From: JAKZVK01 sp965248255 | GTDB taxonomy: Bacteria; Acidobacteriota; Terriglobia; Bryobacterales; UBA6623 | NCBI GenBank assembly: GCA_965248255.1 | Contig: CBDFIW010000004.1 | Location: 930,001-994,000 of the forward strand | DNA: 64,000 nt | Direction: 5' to 3' | Part shown: positions 1 to 7,683 of the stretch, piece by piece | How the letters are laid out: every line of letters starts with the position of its first letter | Position numbering within the stretch: the stretch's first letter is position 1 | The notes under the pieces: model-generated | What the model saw: only the letters and a program-made list of their open reading frames with translations | Told to the model about the DNA's origin: nothing | The model's database searches: none | Program-made: the position numbers and the translations under genes

Positions 1-221
1 TCCGAGTGTTGGATGCCGCCAAGGTTCCCTAGACCCACTCTCCACCTATCCGGCCTGGGACACTCCTGACGTTGCTTGATCCTTCCCGGGCATAAGGTCA
101 ACCCGAGCCATCACCTCCTCGTCCCGGGTTGCCGGTCGGCGGGGTTGGTCCCGCCTTCGGGCCACATCTTTACTAGAGGGCTATTTGTGTGAGATCGTGA
201 GGACCAAGGAGGTTCGCAGTC

Positions 222-1202
222 ATGGCAAGGAATCCGATCTCTCGCCGCGGTTTCATCGGTGGCGCCATTGCCTCAACGGTTGCCGCCCGGGCAGCCGATC
301 CTCGGATGGCGAAGGGTTTGCCCACTCGAGTCCTCGGCCGCACAGGCCAGCGCCTGCCCATGCTCGCTCTGGGTTGTGGCAGTCGCCTCATCATGTACGA
401 GGAGGAGGACCGTGGCGTTGAGGTTATCGATATGGCCCTCAGGTCTGGCATCACGTACCTCGACACCGCGCAGTCCTACGGTAACGGGAGGAGCGAGAGC
501 TGGATCGGCAAGGCAATCAAGGGCCGTCGAAAAGGGCTGTTCTTGGCAACAAAGACGCAGGCCCGCACGGCGGATGAGGTCTTGCGGCGTGCCGAGGAGA
601 GCTTGAAGCGATTGGGTGTCGATCACGTGGACCTGCTTCACCTGCATAGCCTCAAGGGCCCCGACGACTTGGAGATGGTACAGAAGAACGGAGCCATGGA
701 AGCGCTCTATAAGCTGCGGGAGCAGGGCCTGGCGCGCTACATCGGGATTACTTCCCATACCGATCCCGAGGCGCTGGCGGAAGCTCTCAGGCGCTATGAC
801 GTTGATTGCACACAGATGGCGCTCAATGCGGCGTTGCAGGGGATGCGGAGCGGCCCTGGCAAGATGGTCGTCAATCCCGTCCGGTCGACGAGCTTCGAGA
901 AGGTCGCGCTCCCGGTCGCGAATAAGAAGAACCTCGGGGTGATCGCGATGAAAGTGTTCGCGCAGGATGACATCATCAGCGAAGACTCCCCGCCGTCAAA
1001 ACTGCTGCGCTACGCCCTGTCCTTGCCGGTCTCCATCGTTACGATGGGAGTTCCGAAGCACGAGTACCTGCGGGCGAACCTTGCTGCCGCACGCAGCTTC
1101 ACCCCCATGCCGCCCAAGGAGATGAAGGAGTTCTCTCGCCGCATGGCGGCAAGGTACAAGATCGCCCTGGACCGACGGTTTGCGGATCACCTGGACGTAT
1201 GA
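222..1202 (+). CDS. Tat-exported aldo/keto reductase
   Basis: NAD(P)H-dependent aldo/keto reductase family protein, 326 aa. A twin-arginine signal lies at residues 7-13 (SRRGFIG), followed by an Ala-rich h-region, so export through Tat is likely. The AKR barrel follows. The catalytic Asp81 and Tyr86 sit in YLDTAQSYGNG, Lys111 in LATKTQ, and His140/His142 in VDLLHLHS. AGGAGG lies about 8 nt before the ATG. Acidobacteria and planctomycetes often carry such Tat-tagged AKRs; the substrate is unknown. An IS630 element sits directly downstream, so the gene appears to be monocistronic. The family call is firm, the physiological role is not. Confidence 0.88.
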   Translation: MARNPISRRGFIGGAIASTVAARAADPRMAKGLPTRVLGRTGQRLPMLALGCGSRLIMYEEEDRGVEVIDMALRSGITYLDTAQSYGNGRSESWIGKAIKGRRKGLFLATKTQARTADEVLRRAEESLKRLGVDHVDLLHLHSLKGPDDLEMVQKNGAMEALYKLREQGLARYIGITSHTDPEALAEALRRYDVDCTQMALNAALQGMRSGPGKMVVNPVRSTSFEKVALPVANKKNLGVIAMKVFAQDDIISEDSPPSKLLRYALSLPVSIVTMGVPKHEYLRANLAAARSFTPMPPKEMKEFSRRMAARYKIALDRRFADHLDV

Positions 1203-1223
1203 AGCGGACCTAGCTCAGGCCTA

Positions 1224-2342
1224 GTACTTACTATCATAAATAGACGCACTTGTGATAGAATAAGGGCATGGCTAAAAGAGCCACGCCCATCCTTTTGAGT
1301 CCTGCTGAGGAACGGACGCTACAGCGCTGGCGACGGGCCCACAAGACCGAACGGCGTACCGCCGAAAGGGCTCGCATCGTCCTGCTGGCGGCCCAAGGAA
1401 AGTCGAACCTGGAGATCGCGGCGCAGTTGGGAACGCGGCCGGCACGGGTGTCGAAGTGGCGCACCCGCTTTGCCCGCCAACGGCTGGCCGGCTTGGCCGA
1501 CGAAGCGCGACCCGGCAAGCCGCGGCAATACGACGCCGCGAGCGAGAAACGCATTCTCAAGAAACTCGATGAATCGCCGCCCAGCGGACAGGCCACTTGG
1601 ACCGGCCAACTCCTGGCCCAAGCGCTCGGCGAGGTGAGTGACCAACAAGTCTGGCGCGTGCTGCGCCGCCGGGGCATCTCGCTGCGGCGTCGTCGCAGCT
1701 GGTGCCTCTCGACCGATCCCGAGTTTGCCCGTAAAGCCGCCGACATCGTGGGACTTTACCTGGACCCGCCCGAGAACGCTGTCGTGCTAGCCGTCGACGA
1801 AAAGCCCCACATCCAAGCCCTCGAACGCGCTCAGGGCTGGCTGCGGCTGCCCGACGGCAAGGCCTTGACGGGCTTCAGCCACGGCTACAAACGCCATGGC
1901 ACAACGACCTTGTTCGCCGCCCTGGAGGTGGCCACCGGTCACGTCACGGCTGGTCACTACCAGCGTCGCCGGCGGCGAGAGTTTCTAGACTTCATGAACC
2001 AACTGGTGGATCTCTACGAAGGCTTCGAGTTGCACGTCGTGCTGGACAATCTCAACACCCACAAGCCGAAACGGGATCGTTGGCTCCAGCGCCACCCCAA
2101 CGTGCACTTGCACTACACTCCGACCTACGCCTCGTGGCTGAATCAGATTGAGATCTGGTTCAGTATCCTCAGTCGGCGGGCGTTGCAGGGAGCCAGTTTC
2201 ACCTCGCCCTACGAAGTACGCGCAGCCATCGACCGCTTCCTCGAGGCACACAACGAAAACGCCGCCCCTTTCGAATGGACCAAGGCCAGCGTGAGGCAGC
2301 GGCCTCTTTCTTACTCATACGCTAACTTATGATCTTAAGTAC
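1224..2342 (+). mobile_element. IS630-family insertion sequence, complete
   Basis: A complete element of about 1.12 kb. Its terminal inverted repeats begin GTACTTA and share ATCATAA: the left end reads GTACTTACTATCATAA and the right end, reverse-complemented, GTACTTAAGATCATAA. TA dinucleotides at 1222-1223 and 2343-2344 flank it, as expected for the TA duplication of IS630. One full-length transposase gene fills it. The stop codon of the transposase lies inside the right repeat. Confidence 0.9.
1268..2332 (+). CDS. IS630-family transposase (DD34E)
   Basis: 354 aa DDE transposase of the IS630/Tc1-mariner superfamily. An N-terminal winged-helix/HTH region (residues 12-80) contains ERARIVLLAAQGKSNLEIA. 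The catalytic core has Asp177 (AVDEKPHIQ), Asp260 (VVLDNLNTHK) and Glu295 (SWLNQIEIWF), with 34 residues between the second Asp and the Glu. All motifs are intact and the frame is uninterrupted, so the protein may be active. It resembles the transposase at 43617-44702 in architecture but is clearly a different element. Confidence 0.93.
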   Translation: MAKRATPILLSPAEERTLQRWRRAHKTERRTAERARIVLLAAQGKSNLEIAAQLGTRPARVSKWRTRFARQRLAGLADEARPGKPRQYDAASEKRILKKLDESPPSGQATWTGQLLAQALGEVSDQQVWRVLRRRGISLRRRRSWCLSTDPEFARKAADIVGLYLDPPENAVVLAVDEKPHIQALERAQGWLRLPDGKALTGFSHGYKRHGTTTLFAALEVATGHVTAGHYQRRRRREFLDFMNQLVDLYEGFELHVVLDNLNTHKPKRDRWLQRHPNVHLHYTPTYASWLNQIEIWFSILSRRALQGASFTSPYEVRAAIDRFLEAHNENAAPFEWTKASVRQRPLSYSYANL

Positions 2343-2437
2343 TAGTTCCGTTCCGCGTTTACTTAGCTTGGTGAATATCTCCACTGTGGAGGAGCGAGGC
2401 CGTTCCTCACTCCAAATCACCGCGGAAGCCGGATTGG

Positions 2438-3190
2438 CTATTTCCATGTCACTTCCATCGCAAAGAAGTGGTCGAACACTTTTCTTCCGGGACTATTCCG
2501 CTCGTCCTTCTCGGGACTGCGGATGAAGAAGTCGAGCTGCTGCATCGTAGGATTGACCGCTCCCGCTGGGCTCTTCTTATTCAACAGCGGGTAGTTGACC
2601 TTCAGCGACTGCCGGTCCCGCATCCCTTGCGTCACCATGAAATGGATTTCGTAGTCGTCGTAGAGTGTCTTGCCGTTCAGAAGGGCGTGCCCGTACCCCC
2701 AACCCGCGATGTAGAGCAGTGACTTCGGCCAGTTGGTATCCCCACAACCCGAGTCGCCATGCTCAAAAATAAACGCGGCGATCCCACCGTTCTGGCAAGG
2801 GCTGAATTCATGGAAACGATCCATCGAGATCACCAGCTCACCTTCGGGAATCTTTAGCTTCGCCACAAACATGCCTTTGTTGCTGATTTCATCGACATCG
2901 ATCTCAACGGCGCCTTCTACGGTATGCGCATTCTCTGCGTCGATTCCCATGTGGTCCCAGCCCGGCGGGTCGTTCAATCCCCCGACCTGGTACATGCGCC
3001 CCGCACTCAAGACAAAGCGGCCGTCATACAGATCGTGCTGCTCCGGCGTGTAAATTCCCATCTCGGTACCGGGTTGTGAGCGGGGTCCTGCCTGGACCGG
3101 TTCACGAGTGGGCTCGGATTCGGAAGCGCACCCAACAAGAAGCAGTACGGCTGCCAGGCAGGTGCACAGGTTCAAGAAGGTTTTTGTCAT
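2438..3190 (-). CDS. Lipoprotein of unknown function
   Basis: 250 aa. The N-terminus has a lipoprotein signal with lipobox LVGC (Cys21), so it is probably anchored in the outer or periplasmic face of a membrane. The mature part is rich in Gly, Asp and aromatics and has four Cys after the lipobox; the SPCQNGG and DSGCGD motifs could form a disulfide. I do not recognise a family. Its ATG overlaps the stop of the upstream cupredoxin-like gene by 4 bp (ATGA), so the two are co-transcribed and probably act together in the envelope. Confidence 0.7.
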   Translation of the reverse strand: MTKTFLNLCTCLAAVLLLVGCASESEPTREPVQAGPRSQPGTEMGIYTPEQHDLYDGRFVLSAGRMYQVGGLNDPPGWDHMGIDAENAHTVEGAVEIDVDEISNKGMFVAKLKIPEGELVISMDRFHEFSPCQNGGIAAFIFEHGDSGCGDTNWPKSLLYIAGWGYGHALLNGKTLYDDYEIHFMVTQGMRDRQSLKVNYPLLNKKSPAGAVNPTMQQLDFFIRSPEKDERNSPGRKVFDHFFAMEVTWK

Positions 3191-3966
3191 TGTCTTTCAG
3201 TCTCCTGTTGGGCTGTAAAGGTAATCGTCGATTGGAATGTCGTGTTCGGCTCGACCATAACGGTGTGTTTCTGGAAACCGAAATGCTCATGCCAGACTTC
3301 CAATACGTGCGTGCCTTTCGGAACGCCCTCGATGCGAAAACGCCCGTCCGCGTCGGTCACAGCGTGGAACGGGTGCGGATCGACACGAATGTAGGCCTGC
3401 ATCCAGCCATGGACGTCGCATTTCACAATCAGAAACCCTGGGCGCTTCGGAAGCTCAATGAGCCTTGATTTCGAGGTATGCAGGGACACGTTGAGTTGTT
3501 TCAGCCCGTACAGGTGTACCGAGTGGTAGAACGGGTCGCTGCTGACTGCCTCGATCGTGCTGCCGACGGTGAGAACTGCCACGTGCGGTTCAAAGCGGCA
3601 CTGCCGATTGTCAAGGACGAGCCGGGAAGCAGGCGGCTTGTAGCCATCTGGCAGTGCCACGTCCGCAAACGTGACGATGGCGTTTTGGATTCCGAGGCTG
3701 TCCCGCGAGACGATAATGTTCTCGAGCGAGTGAACCTTCCCGCAGTTGTCTGGGTCTGTAGTGTTTTCTACCTTCGTGCCCTGGGGAATCTCCGTTCCCG
3801 CGAAGAGCACTTGGCCCTCGACAACTCCTATCGGTCCCTCGGCCGAGGCAGCCGGTCCCGCGACGTCAACCTCGCCTTCAGGGGCGCTCGGTTCCGGCGA
3901 AACCGAACAACTCAGCGTTGCGAGAACCGCGAGAAGCGTTAGGTGCCACCGTGCGTTCACTTGCAT
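3187..3966 (-). CDS. Cupredoxin-like lipoprotein with carboxypeptidase-regulatory-like domain
   Basis: 259 aa secreted protein with a lipobox-like LSCS near residue 20. The central domain has the spacing of a type-1 copper site: a His-containing DPFYHSVH, then KCDVHGWM supplying Cys, His and Met (C-x2-H-x2-M). The C-terminal part (VTDADGRFRIEGVPKGTHVL) is a beta-sandwich CarboxypepD_reg-like repeat. Such proteins occur near respiratory genes in Acidobacteria and Planctomycetes and may carry electrons in the periplasm. It is translationally coupled to the downstream lipoprotein gene. Copper binding is inferred from motif spacing only. Confidence 0.72.
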   Translation of the reverse strand: MQVNARWHLTLLAVLATLSCSVSPEPSAPEGEVDVAGPAASAEGPIGVVEGQVLFAGTEIPQGTKVENTTDPDNCGKVHSLENIIVSRDSLGIQNAIVTFADVALPDGYKPPASRLVLDNRQCRFEPHVAVLTVGSTIEAVSSDPFYHSVHLYGLKQLNVSLHTSKSRLIELPKRPGFLIVKCDVHGWMQAYIRVDPHPFHAVTDADGRFRIEGVPKGTHVLEVWHEHFGFQKHTVMVEPNTTFQSTITFTAQQETERQ

Positions 3967-4337
3967 CCTGGCGAGGACGACGCCTGCGTTGAGTTAACCG
4001 ATGGTAGCATTGCCAGGCCCCTGAGTTGACTCGGTTTCCCGCTCGCCTGAGAGGCCCTGGAAGGCTTCACGTGCTCTAGCAGCCCGTGGCAAACCCAGAG
4101 CGGTGTTGTTCAACAATGTAGGGACACGGCATGCCGTGTCCGCATGTTCGGCCTGCCGCAACATGCAGGGGTACCGAGCAGGCTTGACACAGAAACCTTA
4201 CTCTTACCAAGGGCTGCTAATTAGAGAGCACGAATGCCTATCGCCGGAGGATTAGCGTACAATTCCCACACTTACTGCCTCCGCGCAGCCCTTTGTTTTC
4301 GTCGAACATGTGGGGGCCGGTTCCCTCTGGCCTTGCA
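3967..4337. other. Non-coding gap with palindromes
   Basis: 371 bp between the end of nuoI and the upstream side of the cupredoxin gene, both on the minus strand. I see no convincing gene. It contains the hairpins listed at 4122-4166 and must hold the promoter of the two-lipoprotein operon, but I cannot pin one down. Confidence 0.5.
4122..4166. repeat. Two adjacent hairpins, one a perfect 20-bp palindrome
   Basis: GGACACGGCATGCCGTGTCC at 4122-4141 is a perfect palindrome. It is followed at once by GCATGTT...AACATGC (4142-4148 and 4160-4166, 11-nt loop). TTGTTCAACAA lies just upstream near 4107-4117. No U-tract follows, so this is not a classical terminator. It looks like a dispersed palindromic repeat. 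Confidence 0.7.
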
Positions 4338-4949
4338 CTATGACCCGTCGACGCCTTCCCAGCTTCCCTTCATCTCTCCGCCGGTTAACTCGCACTTGTG
4401 GGGGAACTTCAGGCCGCAGTCGCTGATCGGTTTACGCAGCTCAGGGTCCATCAGCTCGTGGATGTCAAGCTGCATGGCCTCCCTTGAGTAGGCCGCCAGG
4501 TCGAGGATTCCTGTGTCCATCCGGATCGCGTCCTCGGGGCATACCTCGACACAGTACCCGCAATAGACGCAGACCCCCAGGTCGATGTCGAAGCGAACCG
4601 GGTACTTCTCGACGTTGGGGTCGGGATGCTCCCCGGGCACGATGGTAATGCACTTGGCCGGGCAAACCGTCTCACAAAGCATGCACCCCACGCAGCGGGG
4701 CGTGTTGTCCTCGCGCACGGTGAGCCGGTGGCGGCTGCGGAACCTCGACATGAGGGGCCTGAGCTCCTCGGGATACTGGACGGTAGCCGAGGCGGGGAGG
4801 TGCTTGAAACGTCCCAGCAGGTGGGCGATGTGGAGAAAGAGGTTGCGGAAGAAATGCGTGGAGGTGATCTTGAGGCCGCTAATGATCTGGGGGATGTAGA
4901 GATTTTCCCAGAAAGTCAGTTCCGGCCTGCGGACAACTTTTACAGCCAT
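4338..4949 (-). CDS. nuoI: NADH-quinone oxidoreductase subunit I
   Basis: 203 aa peripheral-arm subunit that carries clusters N6a and N6b and passes electrons from NuoG towards NuoB. Two 8Fe ferredoxin motifs are visible: CVGCMLCETVCP and CVYCGYCVEVCP (roughly residues 87-130). The N-terminal amphipathic segment contacts the membrane arm. The C-terminal tail of about 60 residues is normal for bacterial NuoI. Last gene of the nuo locus; its ATG overlaps the nuoH stop by 1 nt (TAATG), which implies coupling. Confidence 0.95.
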   Translation of the reverse strand: MAVKVVRRPELTFWENLYIPQIISGLKITSTHFFRNLFLHIAHLLGRFKHLPASATVQYPEELRPLMSRFRSRHRLTVREDNTPRCVGCMLCETVCPAKCITIVPGEHPDPNVEKYPVRFDIDLGVCVYCGYCVEVCPEDAIRMDTGILDLAAYSREAMQLDIHELMDPELRKPISDCGLKFPHKCELTGGEMKGSWEGVDGS

Positions 4950-6043
4950 TACCGCGTCTCCCCGAGAAAGAGCAGCACCACGGCTGTCACTACAACGTTG
5001 ACCACCGAAATCGGGAACAGCCCCCTCCAGCCGAGTTTCATGAGCTGATCATAGCGGAAGCGCGGCAGGGTCCAGCGTATTTGCATGAACAGCCAGCAAA
5101 AGATCAGGACCTTAGTCGAAAAGCTCGCTACCCCGAGCAGGACGTAGACCAAATGGGGGACGAGGAACTCTCCACCCCAGGGGAAGTGAAATCCGTCCGG
5201 CAAAAGGAAGGGCACCTGCCACCCGCCGAAAAAGAGCGTGGTTGCCAGGCTCGCTACCATGATCGTTTCCAGGAAGTCCGTGAGGAAGAACATCCCGAAT
5301 TTCATTCCGCTGTACTCCACGAAGTACCCGATGATCTCCGACTCCCCTTCCGGCAGGTCAAAGGGAAGCCTCTTGGTTTCAGCGAGCGCCGCGGTCAGGA
5401 AGACGATAAAGGCCACGGGTTGGGCGACGATGCCCCAGAAAGGGATCCAGCCGCCGATCATCCGCCCTTGGGCCCGCACCAGCTCGCCGAGATCCATGGT
5501 TCCGTAAACCATGATCACACCGATGATGGCGACACCCAGAGCGATCTCATAGGAGATCATCTGCGCGGTGGCCCTTAGCCCTCCCAGGATCGCGTAGTTG
5601 TTGCGCGAAGCAAAGCCGGCAAGGATCACGCCATAGACCCCCAGGGAGAGCATGGCAAAAACGTAGAGCAGTGCCGCGTCGATCTTTGCGACCTGGAGTT
5701 CAATGACACGGCCCTCCCCCAGAATCAGGCGGTCCCCAAAGGGGATCGCGGCGAAGGCCACCAGGGCGAAGAAGACCGAGAAGAAGGGGGCTAGAGTGTG
5801 CAGAGTTCTATCCGCGCCGGCCGGGACGATGTCCTCCTTCGTGAACATCTTGACCGCGTCGGCGATGCCGTGAAAGAGTCCCAGCGCCCGAAAGCCGAAG
5901 ATGTCAGCGCGGTTGGCCCCGATCCGATCCTGGATCAGGGCCGACTGTTTGCGCTCCACCCAGGTATACAGCCCTGCCAGGTTCAAGACCCCGAAAAAAA
6001 CGAACCCCGCCAATGCCAGCTTGATGAGCAGGTCTTCCATCAC
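4949..6043 (-). CDS. nuoH: NADH-quinone oxidoreductase subunit H
   Basis: 364 aa polytopic membrane subunit (about 8-9 TM helices) that forms most of the quinone chamber and links the peripheral and membrane arms. The family signatures YTWVERKQSALIQDRIGANR near the N-terminus and RLPFDLPEGESEIIGYFVEY in the acidic Q-site loop are present with the conserved Glu/Asp residues. Overlaps nuoG by 4 bp. Normal length for the family. Confidence 0.96.
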   Translation of the reverse strand: MMEDLLIKLALAGFVFFGVLNLAGLYTWVERKQSALIQDRIGANRADIFGFRALGLFHGIADAVKMFTKEDIVPAGADRTLHTLAPFFSVFFALVAFAAIPFGDRLILGEGRVIELQVAKIDAALLYVFAMLSLGVYGVILAGFASRNNYAILGGLRATAQMISYEIALGVAIIGVIMVYGTMDLGELVRAQGRMIGGWIPFWGIVAQPVAFIVFLTAALAETKRLPFDLPEGESEIIGYFVEYSGMKFGMFFLTDFLETIMVASLATTLFFGGWQVPFLLPDGFHFPWGGEFLVPHLVYVLLGVASFSTKVLIFCWLFMQIRWTLPRFRYDQLMKLGWRGLFPISVVNVVVTAVVLLFLGETR

Positions 6044-7683
6044 CTCACGGTCACCCCTGCTGCTGGTTCGATCGGCGCAACCTCAATCCCTTGGTCTCCG
6101 ATCGTCTCATAGCTTAATCCCGCGAACGGTGGCTCGGCCTCGGCAAGCCCCCGGAAGATCTCCCGCGGCTCCTTCCAATCGAACTTCAGACCCAACAGTC
6201 CGGCCAAGTCCAGGAGAATGCGCCAGTCCTCACGGGAGTCCCCGAGCGGAGGAAAGGCCCTGCCGATGTGTTGGACCCGGCTGTGGCAATTCACGAAAGT
6301 CCCGTCCTTCTCGACATAGGCCGCGCTTGGCAGGACCCAATGAGCCAGGGGCACGGTTGCGTTCTCGTTCGTGCCTGAAACGACGAAGAGACCTACCCTT
6401 TCTGAGATCTCTCGGACCTTCTCTTCCCCGAGGAGCTCTACCAGGTCGTGCCCGAAAACCCACAGGGCGTCAAGATTCCCGGCGAGCGCCTCTTCCACGA
6501 TCTGCCGGGCGTCGGGTGCATCCGGACCGGCCAAGCCCAAAAGGGTCGCGCCCAGCGTGTTGGGGTTCTTGTCCGCCTTGACAAGGAAGTCGTCCGAGGA
6601 CGCAGGCTTTTCCGGAACAGAGGCGCTGACTTGGGCGCCCAGAGCGCCGCGAAAAATCTCCCGGATCAAAAAGAGCTCTTCGTTGGTGAGCTGCGCCGAG
6701 GCAATCACCCCAATCCGTGCGCCGGCCCCGTTTCGATCGCCGTCCTGTTTCTTGACCCCGGCCAGAGCCGCTGAGATCCCAGTGAGAGCCTGCTCCCACG
6801 TTGCATCCGCACCATCCGCTGACGGCCCACGTACCTTTTTAAGACGGCCCTGATCGATCCAGCCAAAGCCGTAGCGCCCCTCATCGCATAACCACCATTG
6901 GTTGACATCCGGGTTGTAGCGGGGCTTTATGCGCACGACCCGAGACCCGTCGTTTAGGTGGGGCCTGTCGAGGACGAAGTGCATGTCCATGTTGCACCCC
7001 TGGCTGCAGCCGTTACAGACCGTGGGGGCGCTGGAGAGGTACCAAACCCTGGCCTTGAAACGGAAATCGCTCTCGGTCAGGGCCCCCACGGGACAGATGT
7101 CCACGACGTTAGCCGAGTAGGGATTGTCGAGTACATCGCCGGGATAGAGTCCCAACTCGGCGCGGTCCCCGCGGTTGAAGATGCCGAACTCGCCGGTCTT
7201 GGTGATCTCGTCCGTAAAGCGCACGCAGCGGGAGCAGAGGATACAGCGTTCCTGATCCAGCATCACATGGGGGCCGAGTTCGACCGCCTTTTTCTTCTTG
7301 ACCTTATGTTCCCTGAAACGAGGATTATAGAGCCCGAAGTTCATGTAGAAGTTCTGTAGGTCACACTCACCGGATTGGTCGCAGACCGGGCAGTCGAGCG
7401 GGTGGTTGGCCAGCAGAAACTCCAGCACCGCGCGCCGGCCATCTTCGGCCTTCTCGCTCTTGGTGTGCACGACCATCCCCTCGTTGACGTACATGTTGCA
7501 GGCGATCTGGAGCTTGGGCATCCTCTCCACCTCCACGAGGCAGATGCGGCAGTTGCCCGCGATGGAGAGCCCAGGGTGGTAACAGTAACGCGGAATGAAG
7601 TTCCCCAGCTTCTCCGCGGCCTGGATCACCGTGGTCCCGTCGGGCACATTCACTTCACGGCCGTCGATGCTCAGGCTGGGCAT
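6040..7683 (-). CDS. nuoG: NADH-quinone oxidoreductase subunit G (short form)
   Basis: 547 aa iron-sulfur chain subunit, much shorter than the roughly 900 aa E. coli protein. The N-terminal [2Fe-2S] site is in RYCYHPGLSIAGNCRIC. The His-Cys N5 motif is in HPLDCPVCDQSGECDLQ, N4 Cys in CILCSRCVRF, and a further cluster motif in VCNGCSQGCN. The C-terminal molybdopterin-oxidoreductase-like part is reduced to one domain, as in many non-proteobacterial complexes. It overlaps nuoEF by 13 bp and nuoH by 4 bp. The 4Fe-4S ligands required for transfer to NuoI appear to be present. Confidence 0.95.
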   Translation of the reverse strand: MPSLSIDGREVNVPDGTTVIQAAEKLGNFIPRYCYHPGLSIAGNCRICLVEVERMPKLQIACNMYVNEGMVVHTKSEKAEDGRRAVLEFLLANHPLDCPVCDQSGECDLQNFYMNFGLYNPRFREHKVKKKKAVELGPHVMLDQERCILCSRCVRFTDEITKTGEFGIFNRGDRAELGLYPGDVLDNPYSANVVDICPVGALTESDFRFKARVWYLSSAPTVCNGCSQGCNMDMHFVLDRPHLNDGSRVVRIKPRYNPDVNQWWLCDEGRYGFGWIDQGRLKKVRGPSADGADATWEQALTGISAALAGVKKQDGDRNGAGARIGVIASAQLTNEELFLIREIFRGALGAQVSASVPEKPASSDDFLVKADKNPNTLGATLLGLAGPDAPDARQIVEEALAGNLDALWVFGHDLVELLGEEKVREISERVGLFVVSGTNENATVPLAHWVLPSAAYVEKDGTFVNCHSRVQHIGRAFPPLGDSREDWRILLDLAGLLGLKFDWKEPREIFRGLAEAEPPFAGLSYETIGDQGIEVAPIEPAAGVTVR

